A stretch of DNA of 45,301 nt from Acidobacteriota bacterium. GTDB taxonomy: Bacteria > Acidobacteriota > Blastocatellia > Pyrinomonadales > Pyrinomonadaceae. The stretch covers positions 1 through 45,301 of the forward strand of contig JAEZIT010000124.1 in NCBI GenBank assembly GCA_023436495.1, read 5' to 3'. Shown one piece after another: positions 33,324 through 40,759 of the stretch. Within the stretch, counting starts at the first letter, position 1; each line of letters begins with the position of its first letter. The notes below the pieces were generated by a model, which saw nothing but the letters and a program-made list of their open reading frames with translations, had not been told where the DNA came from and ran no database searches. Made by a program: the position numbers and the translations under genes.

Positions 33324-36164
33324 ATGAGATCGCTAATTGCTTCTGCGTTTATCGTCATTGCTTCGTTCGCGTCCGTCGCCGCTCAGGCCGAAGAAAAATT
33401 CGATTTTTACACTCGTGGTGAGTACCGCCAAAATGTTCCACGTCCGCAGAGTATTCTTCGATTCGATGTGGGCGATTTTCATACGACCTACGCCCAAATG
33501 GAAAAGGTCATCGATTCGATCGCGGCCGCCGCGCCGGACCGTGTGAAGATCTACGAGATCGGCACGACCAACGAACATCGCATGCAGTATCTCGTAGCGA
33601 TCTCTGCGCCGGAAAACATATCACGAATAGACGATATTCGCTCAAACGTCGCACGCCTGGCCGATCCACGGCGTACAACTGCCTCCGAAGCGGCGTCGAT
33701 TGCACAAAATACGCCGGCGATCGCGTGGATGGCATACACCATCCACGGCAACGAATCGGCGTCATTCGAAGCGATGATGCAGGTCATTTACCAGCTTGCC
33801 GCTTCGAATGAGCCTGCGACGCTCGATATTCTCAAAAACACCGTCGTTCTCGTGCTTACAGGCGAGAATCCGGACGGCCACGAACGCTTTGCGACTTGGT
33901 ATAATTCTGTAGCGATTGGGGACGCGAACCGGAGCGCACTGGAACATCGCGAACCTTGGAGCATTTACGGTAGGCTCAGCCATTATCGCTTCGACCTAAA
34001 TCGCGACACGCTTGCCATTACACAGAAAGAAACGCAGAATATGCATTCGGCGTTCATGCAGTGGAACCCGCAGGTCGCCGTTGACCACCACGGCCAGCCG
34101 TCACAGTATTTCTTTCCGCCAGCCGCTCTTCCGATCAATCCTAATTTCCCGCAGCCTGTAACCAACAAATGGCTTGACCTTTACGGACGAGCAAATGCAC
34201 GTGCCTTCGACTCCAACAAATGGGACTATTATGTACGTGACGTGTTCGACCTGTTCTATCCGGGATATTGGGACAGTTTCCCGACCCTGAACGGAGCGAT
34301 CGGGATGACATATGAAACGGACGGCGGCGGATTCAAAGGGCTACGATGGACGCGTGACGACGGCACTATTGCGACTTTCCGGTCCGCGATCGCGAAGCAC
34401 TTTGTCGCGTCGATGACGACACTTGAACAAACCGCGAAGAATAAGACCGAACGGCTCAAAGATTTCTACGAGTTCCGTGCCAATGCAATGAAGGACCACG
34501 GCGCGTCAAAAATTAAACGAGTAGTCATTTCCCCGGAGAAAGACCGAGTAAAGGCAGCGGAACTGATCGAAATACTTCGCCGGTCAAATATCGAGGTCCG
34601 AGTCGCGGGAGCCGCGTTCTCGTCTACCACAGCTCACAGCTATTTGGACAAGAACTCGCCCGCCGAGCGCCGCACTTTCCCCGCTGGATCGTATGTTGTT
34701 GACCTGAACCAACCGCAGCGTCTGCTGATCAAGGCGATCCTTGAACAGGACACGCCGCAGGACAAGGCATTCGTCGATGACAACATGGCCCGGTTCAATC
34801 GCAATCAGATGCGGGGAAAGAGCCAATACAAGGAAGACTACGGTTTCTACGACATAACCGCCTGGTCGCTGCCGCTCGCATTTGGGATCAACGCGTGGTG
34901 GACCGAAGACGACGGGGCCTTCATCGGCAGCACCGTCACGGACGAAACTATTGCGGCCGCAAAACGCGGTAGCGTGTCCGGGCGTGCTCATATCGCCTAT
35001 ATCATTCCATACGAAACGGATTCAACCGGCGCCATGGCGCTTCGCCTGCTTCAGCAGGGAGTCCGTGTCGCCGTTGCGACCCGAACGCTGAACGCGGGCG
35101 GCCGAAACTGGAAGCCCGGGACCTTTGTAGTTCGCGTCACACGCAACGCCGAGTCCGTTCACGATCACGTTTCGAGAATCGCCGCCGATCTCGGCGTACA
35201 TGTTACCGCCGTTAATACGGGCTTTTCCGATGAAGGCGATACGGGAGTCGGCGGCGAATCCGTTACTTCTTTGAAAGAACCGAAGATCGCTATGATAGCC
35301 GATGAGCCTGTCGACCAAACATCATACGGTTCGATCTGGTGGACGCTCGACCGCTATGGCGTTAAATTCACGCCAATGACCGTTAATGCTATTCGCGGCG
35401 GAGGGCTAAAAAATTATAACGTTCTGATCGTCCCCGATGGTTCCGTCAGCCGCTACTTTAGCGCTTTTGGGTCCGGCGGCGTTTCGCAGCTCAAAGAATG
35501 GGTTTCCGAAGGCGGAACGCTAATCACCGTCCGCGGAGGATCTGTCTTTGCCGCCTTGAAGGACGTGGGACTGACGACATCGAAGCTCGTCGGCAGTGAA
35601 GATGACGAGGAGAAAGGCAAAACGTCGGATGACGACAAACGAAAAGAGGCTGAGGCCAAACCGTCCCCGTCACCATCGCCGTCGCGTCGGGTGCCCGCGG
35701 AACGCGAACCGAATCCAACGATCGAACTAAAGTCCGATAAGGCCGACGGCATTCCCCCGGGCCTGCCGCCGATCGCTTCTCCGTCGGCAAATGCCAATAA
35801 GGTCCCCGAAGCCTTGCCGGGGTCGATAATGCGAGCCACAGTGGACCGTACAACGTATCTGACATACGGCCTCGAACAGAACGAACTTCCCGTCCTGCTC
35901 GCCAGCGGCTACTTTTTCCGCTATTCCAAAGAAGGAGCGAACGCGCTCGTTTTTGACGCCAAACCTGCACGGCCGCTAACCATCTCGGGGTTCGTCTGGG
36001 AAGGAAATACCGAAAATCTGCTGAAAGGTACTGCATATGTCATCGACGAACCGACCGGTTCCGGCCATGTTATACTTTTTGCTGAAGAGCCGTTCTTCCG
36101 TGGAATATTCCGTTCGGCAACGCGGCCCTTTTTTAATTCGATCTTATTCAATGGGGTGTTTTGA
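33324..36164 (+). CDS. Secreted M14 family zinc carboxypeptidase, large multidomain
   Basis: The 946-residue protein has a signal peptide (1-22). The M14 site has zinc ligands H141 and E144 in 'YTIHGNESASF', a third His in 'VAVDHHGQPSQ' (H255/H256) and a candidate catalytic Glu331 in 'GMTYETDGGG'. The C-terminal half includes regions like 'MALRLLQQGVRVAVATRTL' and a glutamine-amidotransferase-like stretch ('NVLIVPDGSVSRYF'). A charged, Pro/Ser-rich linker at about 755-795 ('DDDKRKEAEAKPSPSPSPSR') interrupts it. It probably removes C-terminal residues from peptides outside the cell. The layout matches large acidobacterial M14 proteins. Confidence 0.9.
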   Translation: MRSLIASAFIVIASFASVAAQAEEKFDFYTRGEYRQNVPRPQSILRFDVGDFHTTYAQMEKVIDSIAAAAPDRVKIYEIGTTNEHRMQYLVAISAPENISRIDDIRSNVARLADPRRTTASEAASIAQNTPAIAWMAYTIHGNESASFEAMMQVIYQLAASNEPATLDILKNTVVLVLTGENPDGHERFATWYNSVAIGDANRSALEHREPWSIYGRLSHYRFDLNRDTLAITQKETQNMHSAFMQWNPQVAVDHHGQPSQYFFPPAALPINPNFPQPVTNKWLDLYGRANARAFDSNKWDYYVRDVFDLFYPGYWDSFPTLNGAIGMTYETDGGGFKGLRWTRDDGTIATFRSAIAKHFVASMTTLEQTAKNKTERLKDFYEFRANAMKDHGASKIKRVVISPEKDRVKAAELIEILRRSNIEVRVAGAAFSSTTAHSYLDKNSPAERRTFPAGSYVVDLNQPQRLLIKAILEQDTPQDKAFVDDNMARFNRNQMRGKSQYKEDYGFYDITAWSLPLAFGINAWWTEDDGAFIGSTVTDETIAAAKRGSVSGRAHIAYIIPYETDSTGAMALRLLQQGVRVAVATRTLNAGGRNWKPGTFVVRVTRNAESVHDHVSRIAADLGVHVTAVNTGFSDEGDTGVGGESVTSLKEPKIAMIADEPVDQTSYGSIWWTLDRYGVKFTPMTVNAIRGGGLKNYNVLIVPDGSVSRYFSAFGSGGVSQLKEWVSEGGTLITVRGGSVFAALKDVGLTTSKLVGSEDDEEKGKTSDDDKRKEAEAKPSPSPSPSRRVPAEREPNPTIELKSDKADGIPPGLPPIASPSANANKVPEALPGSIMRATVDRTTYLTYGLEQNELPVLLASGYFFRYSKEGANALVFDAKPARPLTISGFVWEGNTENLLKGTAYVIDEPTGSGHVILFAEEPFFRGIFRSATRPFFNSILFNGVF

Positions 36165-36194
36165 TGGGACCGGGCCGCCGGCCCGCCGTAAATT

Positions 36195-36680
36195 ATGTTT
36201 ACCGTAAAAGCAGGTTACAGCGACACGATCGAGGTCCGTTCCAGTATCGACGATGTTCGGGAGTTTTTCGCCGATATTAAGAATTTCGTCGATCTTATGC
36301 CGGGGATCGCCAGTATTCACACAGACGCTAAAGGAATTGCGCACTGGAAAATAGAGGCGGAGATCCCCGTTGTCGGCGCGATCATGCAGAAATTCGCCGT
36401 AGAGCTATCGGAGGATTCTGAAGAGCGGATCGAGTGGTTCCCGACGCCTGTCGAAACTCAGAATTTCCTGCGTTATTCCGCTGATTTTCTGGAAAAGGCC
36501 AAAGACGTGACCCTGGTCCATTTTACGCAAATGGTGGAACTTCGCCGCAGGTCAGGCCGCGAATTACATATGCTTGCCGGACTCGCCGGCGAAACGCTTA
36601 TAAGTAACGAAATGACGAAGCGCATCACCGAAATGATCCGCGTGTTCATCAATCGAGCAAAGGAGAAATTAGAGAAATGA
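36195..36680 (+). CDS. SRPBCC-type (START-like) ligand-binding protein
   Basis: The 161-residue protein fits the polyketide-cyclase/SRPBCC fold: 'YSDTIEVRSSIDDVREFFAD' start, 'HWKIEAEIPVVGAI' strands and a long final helix ('ISNEMTKRITEMIRVFINRA'). Such folds hold hydrophobic ligands or act as coenzyme-Q chaperones. Its stop codon overlaps the start of the DUF2911 gene (ATGA), so the two are translationally coupled. Substrate unknown. Confidence 0.8.
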   Translation: MFTVKAGYSDTIEVRSSIDDVREFFADIKNFVDLMPGIASIHTDAKGIAHWKIEAEIPVVGAIMQKFAVELSEDSEERIEWFPTPVETQNFLRYSADFLEKAKDVTLVHFTQMVELRRRSGRELHMLAGLAGETLISNEMTKRITEMIRVFINRAKEKLEK

Positions 36681-37537
36681 AACAGATGTTCATCGCCGCC
36701 GCAGCGGTTTTATTATTCGCAGGTGCTGCCGCCGCCCAATTGAACCTTCCCCGCGAGAGCCAGCGACAGGAGATCTCGCAGGTCGTCGGTGATGCCAAAT
36801 TTACCATCGTTTATCACCGCCCGAATATAAAGGCGAGAAAAGTTTGGGGCGGGCTGGTCCCTTACGGCGAGGTCTGGCGGTCCGGCGCAAACGAGAATAC
36901 GACGATCGAATTCTCACGTGACGTCACCATCAACGGCCAAGGCCTGCCTGCCGGAAAATATGGATTTCATACTCTTCCGACCGAAGGCAGCTGGATACTA
37001 ATTTTCAGCAAGGTGAATGACGCTTGGGGCAGCTTTACGTACGACGCCAAGAACGACGCCCTTCGTGTAACGGTTAAACCCGAGGCTTCCCCGATAAACC
37101 GCGAGACGCTCGCATACGAATTCGACGACGTCACGAACGATTCGGCGAAGGTCGTCCTGTCATGGGAAAAGGTCCGCGTTCCCTTTACGGTCGGCATCGG
37201 TGACGTTCAGGGCCGTATGGTCGCTCAGATAAAGGAAGCGATCGCCGCACGAACGGCAGACGACGTCAGGCCGCTGAATCAGGGAGCCGGTTATGTTTTC
37301 ACCTACAAGGTAAAACCGGAATACGAGGCCGCTCTCGGCTGGCTTGATACTTCCCTTTCTGAGAAGAAAGCGTTTGGAACTCTGGTCACGAAAGCTCGTC
37401 TCCTGGCGGAAATGGGCCGAACCGCTGATGCTATTAAGGTCGGTGAAGAGGCGATAGCCTTTGGAAAGGCCCAAACACCTGCAGTTCAAACCGGCGACAT
37501 CGAAAAGTTCGTCACCGAATGGAAAGCTAAGAAATGA
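36677..37537 (+). CDS. Exported DUF2911 domain protein
   Basis: The 286-residue protein has a signal peptide (1-20), then the DUF2911 block: 'KFTIVYHRPNIKARKVWGGL', 'PYGEVWRSGANENTTIEFS', 'LPAGKYGFHTLPTEGSW', 'FSKVNDAWGSFTYDAK'. The C-terminal third ('YEAALGWLDTSLSEKK', 'AEMGRTADAIKVGEEAIAFG') is helical and TPR-like. DUF2911 proteins have no settled function. The gene overlaps the SRPBCC gene upstream by four bases and is followed by a strong terminator. Confidence 0.9.
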   Translation: MKQMFIAAAAVLLFAGAAAAQLNLPRESQRQEISQVVGDAKFTIVYHRPNIKARKVWGGLVPYGEVWRSGANENTTIEFSRDVTINGQGLPAGKYGFHTLPTEGSWILIFSKVNDAWGSFTYDAKNDALRVTVKPEASPINRETLAYEFDDVTNDSAKVVLSWEKVRVPFTVGIGDVQGRMVAQIKEAIAARTADDVRPLNQGAGYVFTYKVKPEYEAALGWLDTSLSEKKAFGTLVTKARLLAEMGRTADAIKVGEEAIAFGKAQTPAVQTGDIEKFVTEWKAKK

Positions 37538-37559
37538 TCCGTTCGAAAAAAAATTGAAC

Positions 37560-37608
37560 CATCCCGTCAAATCTTGCGAATTTTAGATTGACGGGATGAT
37601 TTTTTTTG
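37560..37608 (+). terminator. Rho-independent terminator after the DUF2911 gene
   Basis: An 11-bp stem, CATCCCGTCAA / TTGACGGGATG, extended by AATCT/AGATT inside, is followed by ATTTTTTTT. Its right arm doubles as the -35 hexamer of the next promoter. Confidence 0.88.
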
Positions 37609-37615
37609 CTATAAT
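37588..37615 (+). promoter_or_regulatory. Strong sigma-70 promoter of the 93-residue gene
   Basis: TTGACG (37588-37593) and TATAAT (37610-37615) have a 16-base spacer. Transcription would start near 37622, inside or beside the inverted repeat at 37623-37641. Confidence 0.78.
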
Positions 37616-37622
37616 CCTTATT

Positions 37623-37641
37623 GAAATTGATTTTCAATTTC
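37623..37641. promoter_or_regulatory. Fur-box-like operator over the transcription start
   Basis: GAAATTGATTTTCAATTTC is a perfect 8-3-8 inverted repeat. It matches 13 of 19 bases of the classical E. coli Fur box (GATAATGATAATCATTATC), compared by eye. It lies directly downstream of the -10 element, where bound protein would block initiation. A near-copy lies upstream of the ferritin-like gene. Confidence 0.6.
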
Positions 37642-37652
37642 GTACCAAAATA

Positions 37653-37934
37653 ATGCAAAACAACGCAGCATTCGATTTTGCCCCCGCTTGTACCGACGAG
37701 CAGAAATTAGACGTAAAGGTTGAGGACGGCCAGACAACGATAAAATTGTCGCAATGGGTGGACGGACTCGGCTGGTGCGGCCAGAAAACGATGGAATTAG
37801 ACGCAGAACTTCTCGACGAGTTGCATATGCTGGTCACATCCGCTCGACTCAAGATCAAACGTGAAGCTGCCGAACGCGAGTGTGACGATGAGATCTTATC
37901 CGCGAGGATCCTGGAATTCCCGGCAACGATCTAA
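37653..37934 (+). CDS. Unknown 93-residue protein under a Fur-like operator
   Basis: The start at 37653 is preferred because the longer frame from 37596 would begin upstream of the predicted transcription start. The product has 'TTIKLSQWVDGLGWCGQKTM', a beta-strand pair with conserved-looking 'GLGW.xQKT', then 'LDAELLDELHMLVTSARLKI' helix and an acidic tail. The strand-strand-helix layout is reminiscent of small PC4-like or similar nucleic-acid folds, but I cannot assign a family. The gene is convergent with the ferritin-like gene, and the two share a terminator and similar operators, suggesting a link to iron. Confidence 0.62.
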   Translation: MQNNAAFDFAPACTDEQKLDVKVEDGQTTIKLSQWVDGLGWCGQKTMELDAELLDELHMLVTSARLKIKREAAERECDDEILSARILEFPATI

Positions 37935-37948
37935 AGAACTTCTCCGCA

Positions 37949-37999
37949 AAACAATAAAGGAAAGCCCGGTACAATAAACCGGGCTTTCCTTTATTGTTT
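37949..37999. terminator. Bidirectional terminator between convergent genes
   Basis: A perfect 21-bp stem (37949-37969 with 37979-37999) has a nine-base loop, A-rich on the left and T-rich on the right, so it has a U-tail in both directions. It separates the 93-residue gene from the ferritin-like gene. Confidence 0.92.
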
Positions 38000-38016
38000 A
38001 TATATCTCGCGGGCTT

Positions 38017-38478
38017 CTAGCTTACTTCCCTTAAGACTATCTTCTCGTGTCCGGCCTTCGCCTGTCGTTCCGAGGTAAGCTTTTCAAGCTCTTCGATATG
38101 CATCTGTTCGTCGGAGATCCTTCCTTCGAGCCAGAATTTCTGCGGCAGGTCATTCTCGTCGCAGGCTGCCCATGCCGCCATATAAGCACTAATTGCTTCG
38201 CGTTCAAGTTCGAGGCCCTGCTTAAGCATCTCCTTCAGGTCGACGGATTGCCTGATCGTTCCGGGTTCAACTGTAGGAATACCGCCAAGTGCGACGATCT
38301 TGTCGCCCAATGTTTCTGCATGGTCCTGTGCCTCTTCAGCCTGATCCCGAAACCAATCCTTAAAAACCTCACGGTCCGTGCCCGTGATCAAATAACTATG
38401 CTGCGAATATTGAATAACACCTGCAAGCTCAAGGCTTAGCGCCTTATTCAGATTCTCTACCAGTTCTGCTCTTGCCAT
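38017..38478 (-). CDS. Ferritin-like (bacterioferritin/Dps-type) protein
   Basis: The 153-residue protein is a four-helix bundle with candidate iron ligands: E17 in 'LSLELAGVIQYSQHSYL', E49 and H53 in 'AEEAQDHAETLGDKIVALGG', Glu residues in 'LELEREAISAYM', and E124/H127 in 'SDEQMHIEELEKL'. The E49-H53 spacing (ExxxH) differs from the ExxH of classical bacterioferritin. It probably oxidises and stores iron. The start is supported by GGAGGGGAA just before the ATG. It has a good promoter, and a Fur-like inverted repeat lies further upstream. Confidence 0.85.
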   Translation of the reverse strand: MARAELVENLNKALSLELAGVIQYSQHSYLITGTDREVFKDWFRDQAEEAQDHAETLGDKIVALGGIPTVEPGTIRQSVDLKEMLKQGLELEREAISAYMAAWAACDENDLPQKFWLEGRISDEQMHIEELEKLTSERQAKAGHEKIVLREVS

Positions 38479-38511
38479 TTCCCCTCCTCCAAAGCAATTG
38501 ACATTGTGGAA

Positions 38512-38540
38512 AGTATAGCCGCCGAAACTTGCAAAGTCAA
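38512..38540 (-). promoter_or_regulatory. Sigma-70 promoter of the ferritin-like gene
   Basis: On the minus strand TTGACT (38540-38535) and TATACT (38517-38512) have a 17-base spacer. The start would be near 38505, giving a leader of about 27 bases. Confidence 0.75.
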
Positions 38541-38570
38541 CCTAAGTTATTGATTTTGAACCACTTAGTA

Positions 38571-38587
38571 TTGAAATGCAATTTCAA
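38571..38587. promoter_or_regulatory. Second Fur-box-like inverted repeat, upstream of the ferritin promoter
   Basis: TTGAAAT-GCA-ATTTCAA is a perfect 7-3-7 inverted repeat. Over 21 bases it agrees with the operator region at 37621-37641 at 17 positions. Its centre is about 74 bases upstream of the predicted ferritin transcription start, a position more typical of an activator than a repressor. Confidence 0.5.
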
Positions 38588-38641
38588 CTTCATGCTCGCA
38601 GTTTTTAGTCTAACTCTGAATCGGGAATTTGAAAACGAAAA

Positions 38642-39391
38642 TTATGTGACTGCGCCGCCATCGACGATGACCACTTCGCCGTTCATAAAGCTATTGCGGT
38701 CGCTGCACATGAACGCGGCATATTCCGCAAGTTCCTCTGGCCGCCCGAGCCTTCCTTTCGAAACCCAGAATTCGTGGATCTGAAGCAAACGGTCTGGTAA
38801 GGTATTGCCTAGATCTGTGTCAAAAATACCGGCGGCGATCGCATTCACGGCAATGCCGAAATTCGCGGCCTCTCTTGCCAGGCACTTCGTAAAACCTATC
38901 ATTGCCGCCTTTGAGGTAGCATAATGCACAGAAGTCGGAAGGCTGCGGATCGCACCAACGGATGTGATATTCAGGATCGACCCGACCCGCTCGCGGATCA
39001 TCTGCTTATAAAAGGGCTTTGTGACCGAAAAAAGGCTGTTGACGTTCGTATCGACGACCCAATCCCAGGATTTATCCGTCGTTGTTGCGAAATTGTCGCC
39101 CTTGTTAACGGCGGCATTATTGACCAGCACATTGATCGAACCCCATGCATCGCGTATCTCGCGTGCTATATGCTTCATCCCGTACCGGTCCGTGACCGAG
39201 ACCTTGAAAGCCCACGCTTTACGGCCGTGTGCCTCGATCTTGGCCTTAACTTCTTCGGCAAGGTCATCGCGTGAATGATAATTAAAAGCCACGTCGGCAC
39301 CTTCGCGCGCAAAAACCTCGCAAATGGCCGCTCCGATGCCCCGTGTTCCGCCGGACACGAACGCCCGTTTTCCCTCTAATAATAGACTCAA
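38642..39391 (-). CDS. SDR family oxidoreductase (FabG-like)
   Basis: The 249-residue protein is a classical short-chain dehydrogenase with the NAD(P) motif 'SGGTRGIG' (13-20), 'NNAAVN' and the catalytic S144-Y157-K161 ('YATSK'). It ends with a normal 'GEVVIVDGGAVT' tail. FabG-like 3-oxoacyl-ACP reductase is possible, and fabG is absent from the fab operon in this window, but many SDRs share these motifs. It lies downstream of the glycosyltransferase and radical SAM genes on the same strand. Confidence 0.85.
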   Translation of the reverse strand: MSLLLEGKRAFVSGGTRGIGAAICEVFAREGADVAFNYHSRDDLAEEVKAKIEAHGRKAWAFKVSVTDRYGMKHIAREIRDAWGSINVLVNNAAVNKGDNFATTTDKSWDWVVDTNVNSLFSVTKPFYKQMIRERVGSILNITSVGAIRSLPTSVHYATSKAAMIGFTKCLAREAANFGIAVNAIAAGIFDTDLGNTLPDRLLQIHEFWVSKGRLGRPEELAEYAAFMCSDRNSFMNGEVVIVDGGAVT

Positions 39392-39481
39392 TGTGTATTT
39401 TCTGCTCCGAAAGTACTAAATTCAAATAAAAAGGTTAAAGAAATCGCCGATAGCTGACAAGTGTGGAATCGTGAAAAAGTA

Positions 39482-40666
39482 TTAAGCCGCCGTAACATGC
39501 AGTTCTGCGGACGCCGGTTTCGGGAGAAGCGCGGTGATCTCGCGGATGATCTGTTCGGTCGAGCCCGGCATCGCCAAGCCAATGGTCGCCGCTTTCATGG
39601 CCGCGTATTTGCCGTGGTCGCTCACCAGCGATCGAACGGCGGGAACGACCTCGTCCGGACGGGTCAGTAAGATTCCTGCTCCACGTTCCTCGATCAGCCG
39701 CACGGTTCCGGCTTCCTGCGGCATCGGCGGTGTGACTGCGTCGGCGATGATCGGCAGTCGGCATGCCAAAGCCTCAAATGTCGTCAAGCCGCCGAGCTTC
39801 GACACCATAACGTTTGCGGATTGCATAAGCTTCTCGATCTCGTCGGAATAACCAATGACCTTTACCGGAAATTTCGCCTCAGCAGCGATCGCCTCCGCTT
39901 CCCTTTTCAGGTCCTCGTTTTTGCCAGCTAGAAAGATCGCCTGTACGTCCAGCTCTCCGCGGACCAGTTCACGAAATATCTGGGGAATATTGCCGCCGCC
40001 GATCCAGCCGGCATTCACGAAAACAGTGAATTTATCCGGACTCAGGCCAAACGCCCGGCGGGCATTCTGCGCGTCGGCTTCGGTGACCTCGTGAAACTTC
40101 GGATGTACCGGCATTCCGGAGATCTTGATCTTCTCAGGGCTGACGCCGTAATCGATCAGCTGCCGCCGTGCGTCATCATTGGCGACCAGATACAACGAGA
40201 CATCGTCGCAGGCCCAGCCTTTCCAAAAGCCATAGCACGGGTCTGTCACGACCGTTACGAGCGGAATCTGGTCGGAAAGTTTAAGGTCTTTCAGGATCCT
40301 CGCAAAAATATGCTGCGTCAGCGGATGCACGCTAACTACAATGTGCGGACACCATTTTTCAAAGCTGTCCTTCATGTATCCGATACAGCGGCGATGGAAA
40401 AACTCCCTCGTTTCGGGCCGAAACCGGTTTACTGCCCAATAAAGATACTTCATCCACCCCTGCTTGTTCCGCAGCAGCCAATTGTAAAGCCGTACTAATT
40501 TCTCCGTCAGATGGTGAGAATCTTCGATTGCTTTTATGACCCTGACGGCCGCTGATTCGCCCTTCCAGAACTTTTCGATCCCCGCAGCAAGCGCCTGGGC
40601 CGCCGAGCGGTGGCCGCCGCCGGTGTCTGATGAAATTATCAGGATCTTGGGTGTATTTGTGGACAT
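39482..40666 (-). CDS. Diacylglycerol glycosyltransferase-type (MGDG synthase/UgtP-like) enzyme
   Basis: The start at 40666 ('MSTNTPKILIISSDTGG') is chosen over a longer frame. The 394-residue protein has the MGDG-synthase N-terminal motif 'DTGGGHRSAAQALAAGI' (14-30), 'PLVTVVTDP' and, in the C-terminal GT-B half, 'KFTVFVNAGWIGGGNI' and 'VMVSKLGGLTTFEALACRLP'. Such enzymes transfer glucose or galactose to diacylglycerol to make membrane glycolipids; related MurG-like enzymes act on other lipids. It is 90 bases upstream of the SDR gene and 93 bases downstream of the radical SAM gene. Confidence 0.87.
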   Translation of the reverse strand: MSTNTPKILIISSDTGGGHRSAAQALAAGIEKFWKGESAAVRVIKAIEDSHHLTEKLVRLYNWLLRNKQGWMKYLYWAVNRFRPETREFFHRRCIGYMKDSFEKWCPHIVVSVHPLTQHIFARILKDLKLSDQIPLVTVVTDPCYGFWKGWACDDVSLYLVANDDARRQLIDYGVSPEKIKISGMPVHPKFHEVTEADAQNARRAFGLSPDKFTVFVNAGWIGGGNIPQIFRELVRGELDVQAIFLAGKNEDLKREAEAIAAEAKFPVKVIGYSDEIEKLMQSANVMVSKLGGLTTFEALACRLPIIADAVTPPMPQEAGTVRLIEERGAGILLTRPDEVVPAVRSLVSDHGKYAAMKAATIGLAMPGSTEQIIREITALLPKPASAELHVTAA

Positions 40667-40759
40667 TCCAGCTTTGAACTTTCGAATTCGAGATCGAAAT
40701 GATCGAAAACACAAGGCTCACGAAAGAGCTCTCCAGTCCCCGACCATGCTCTCCGGCAT

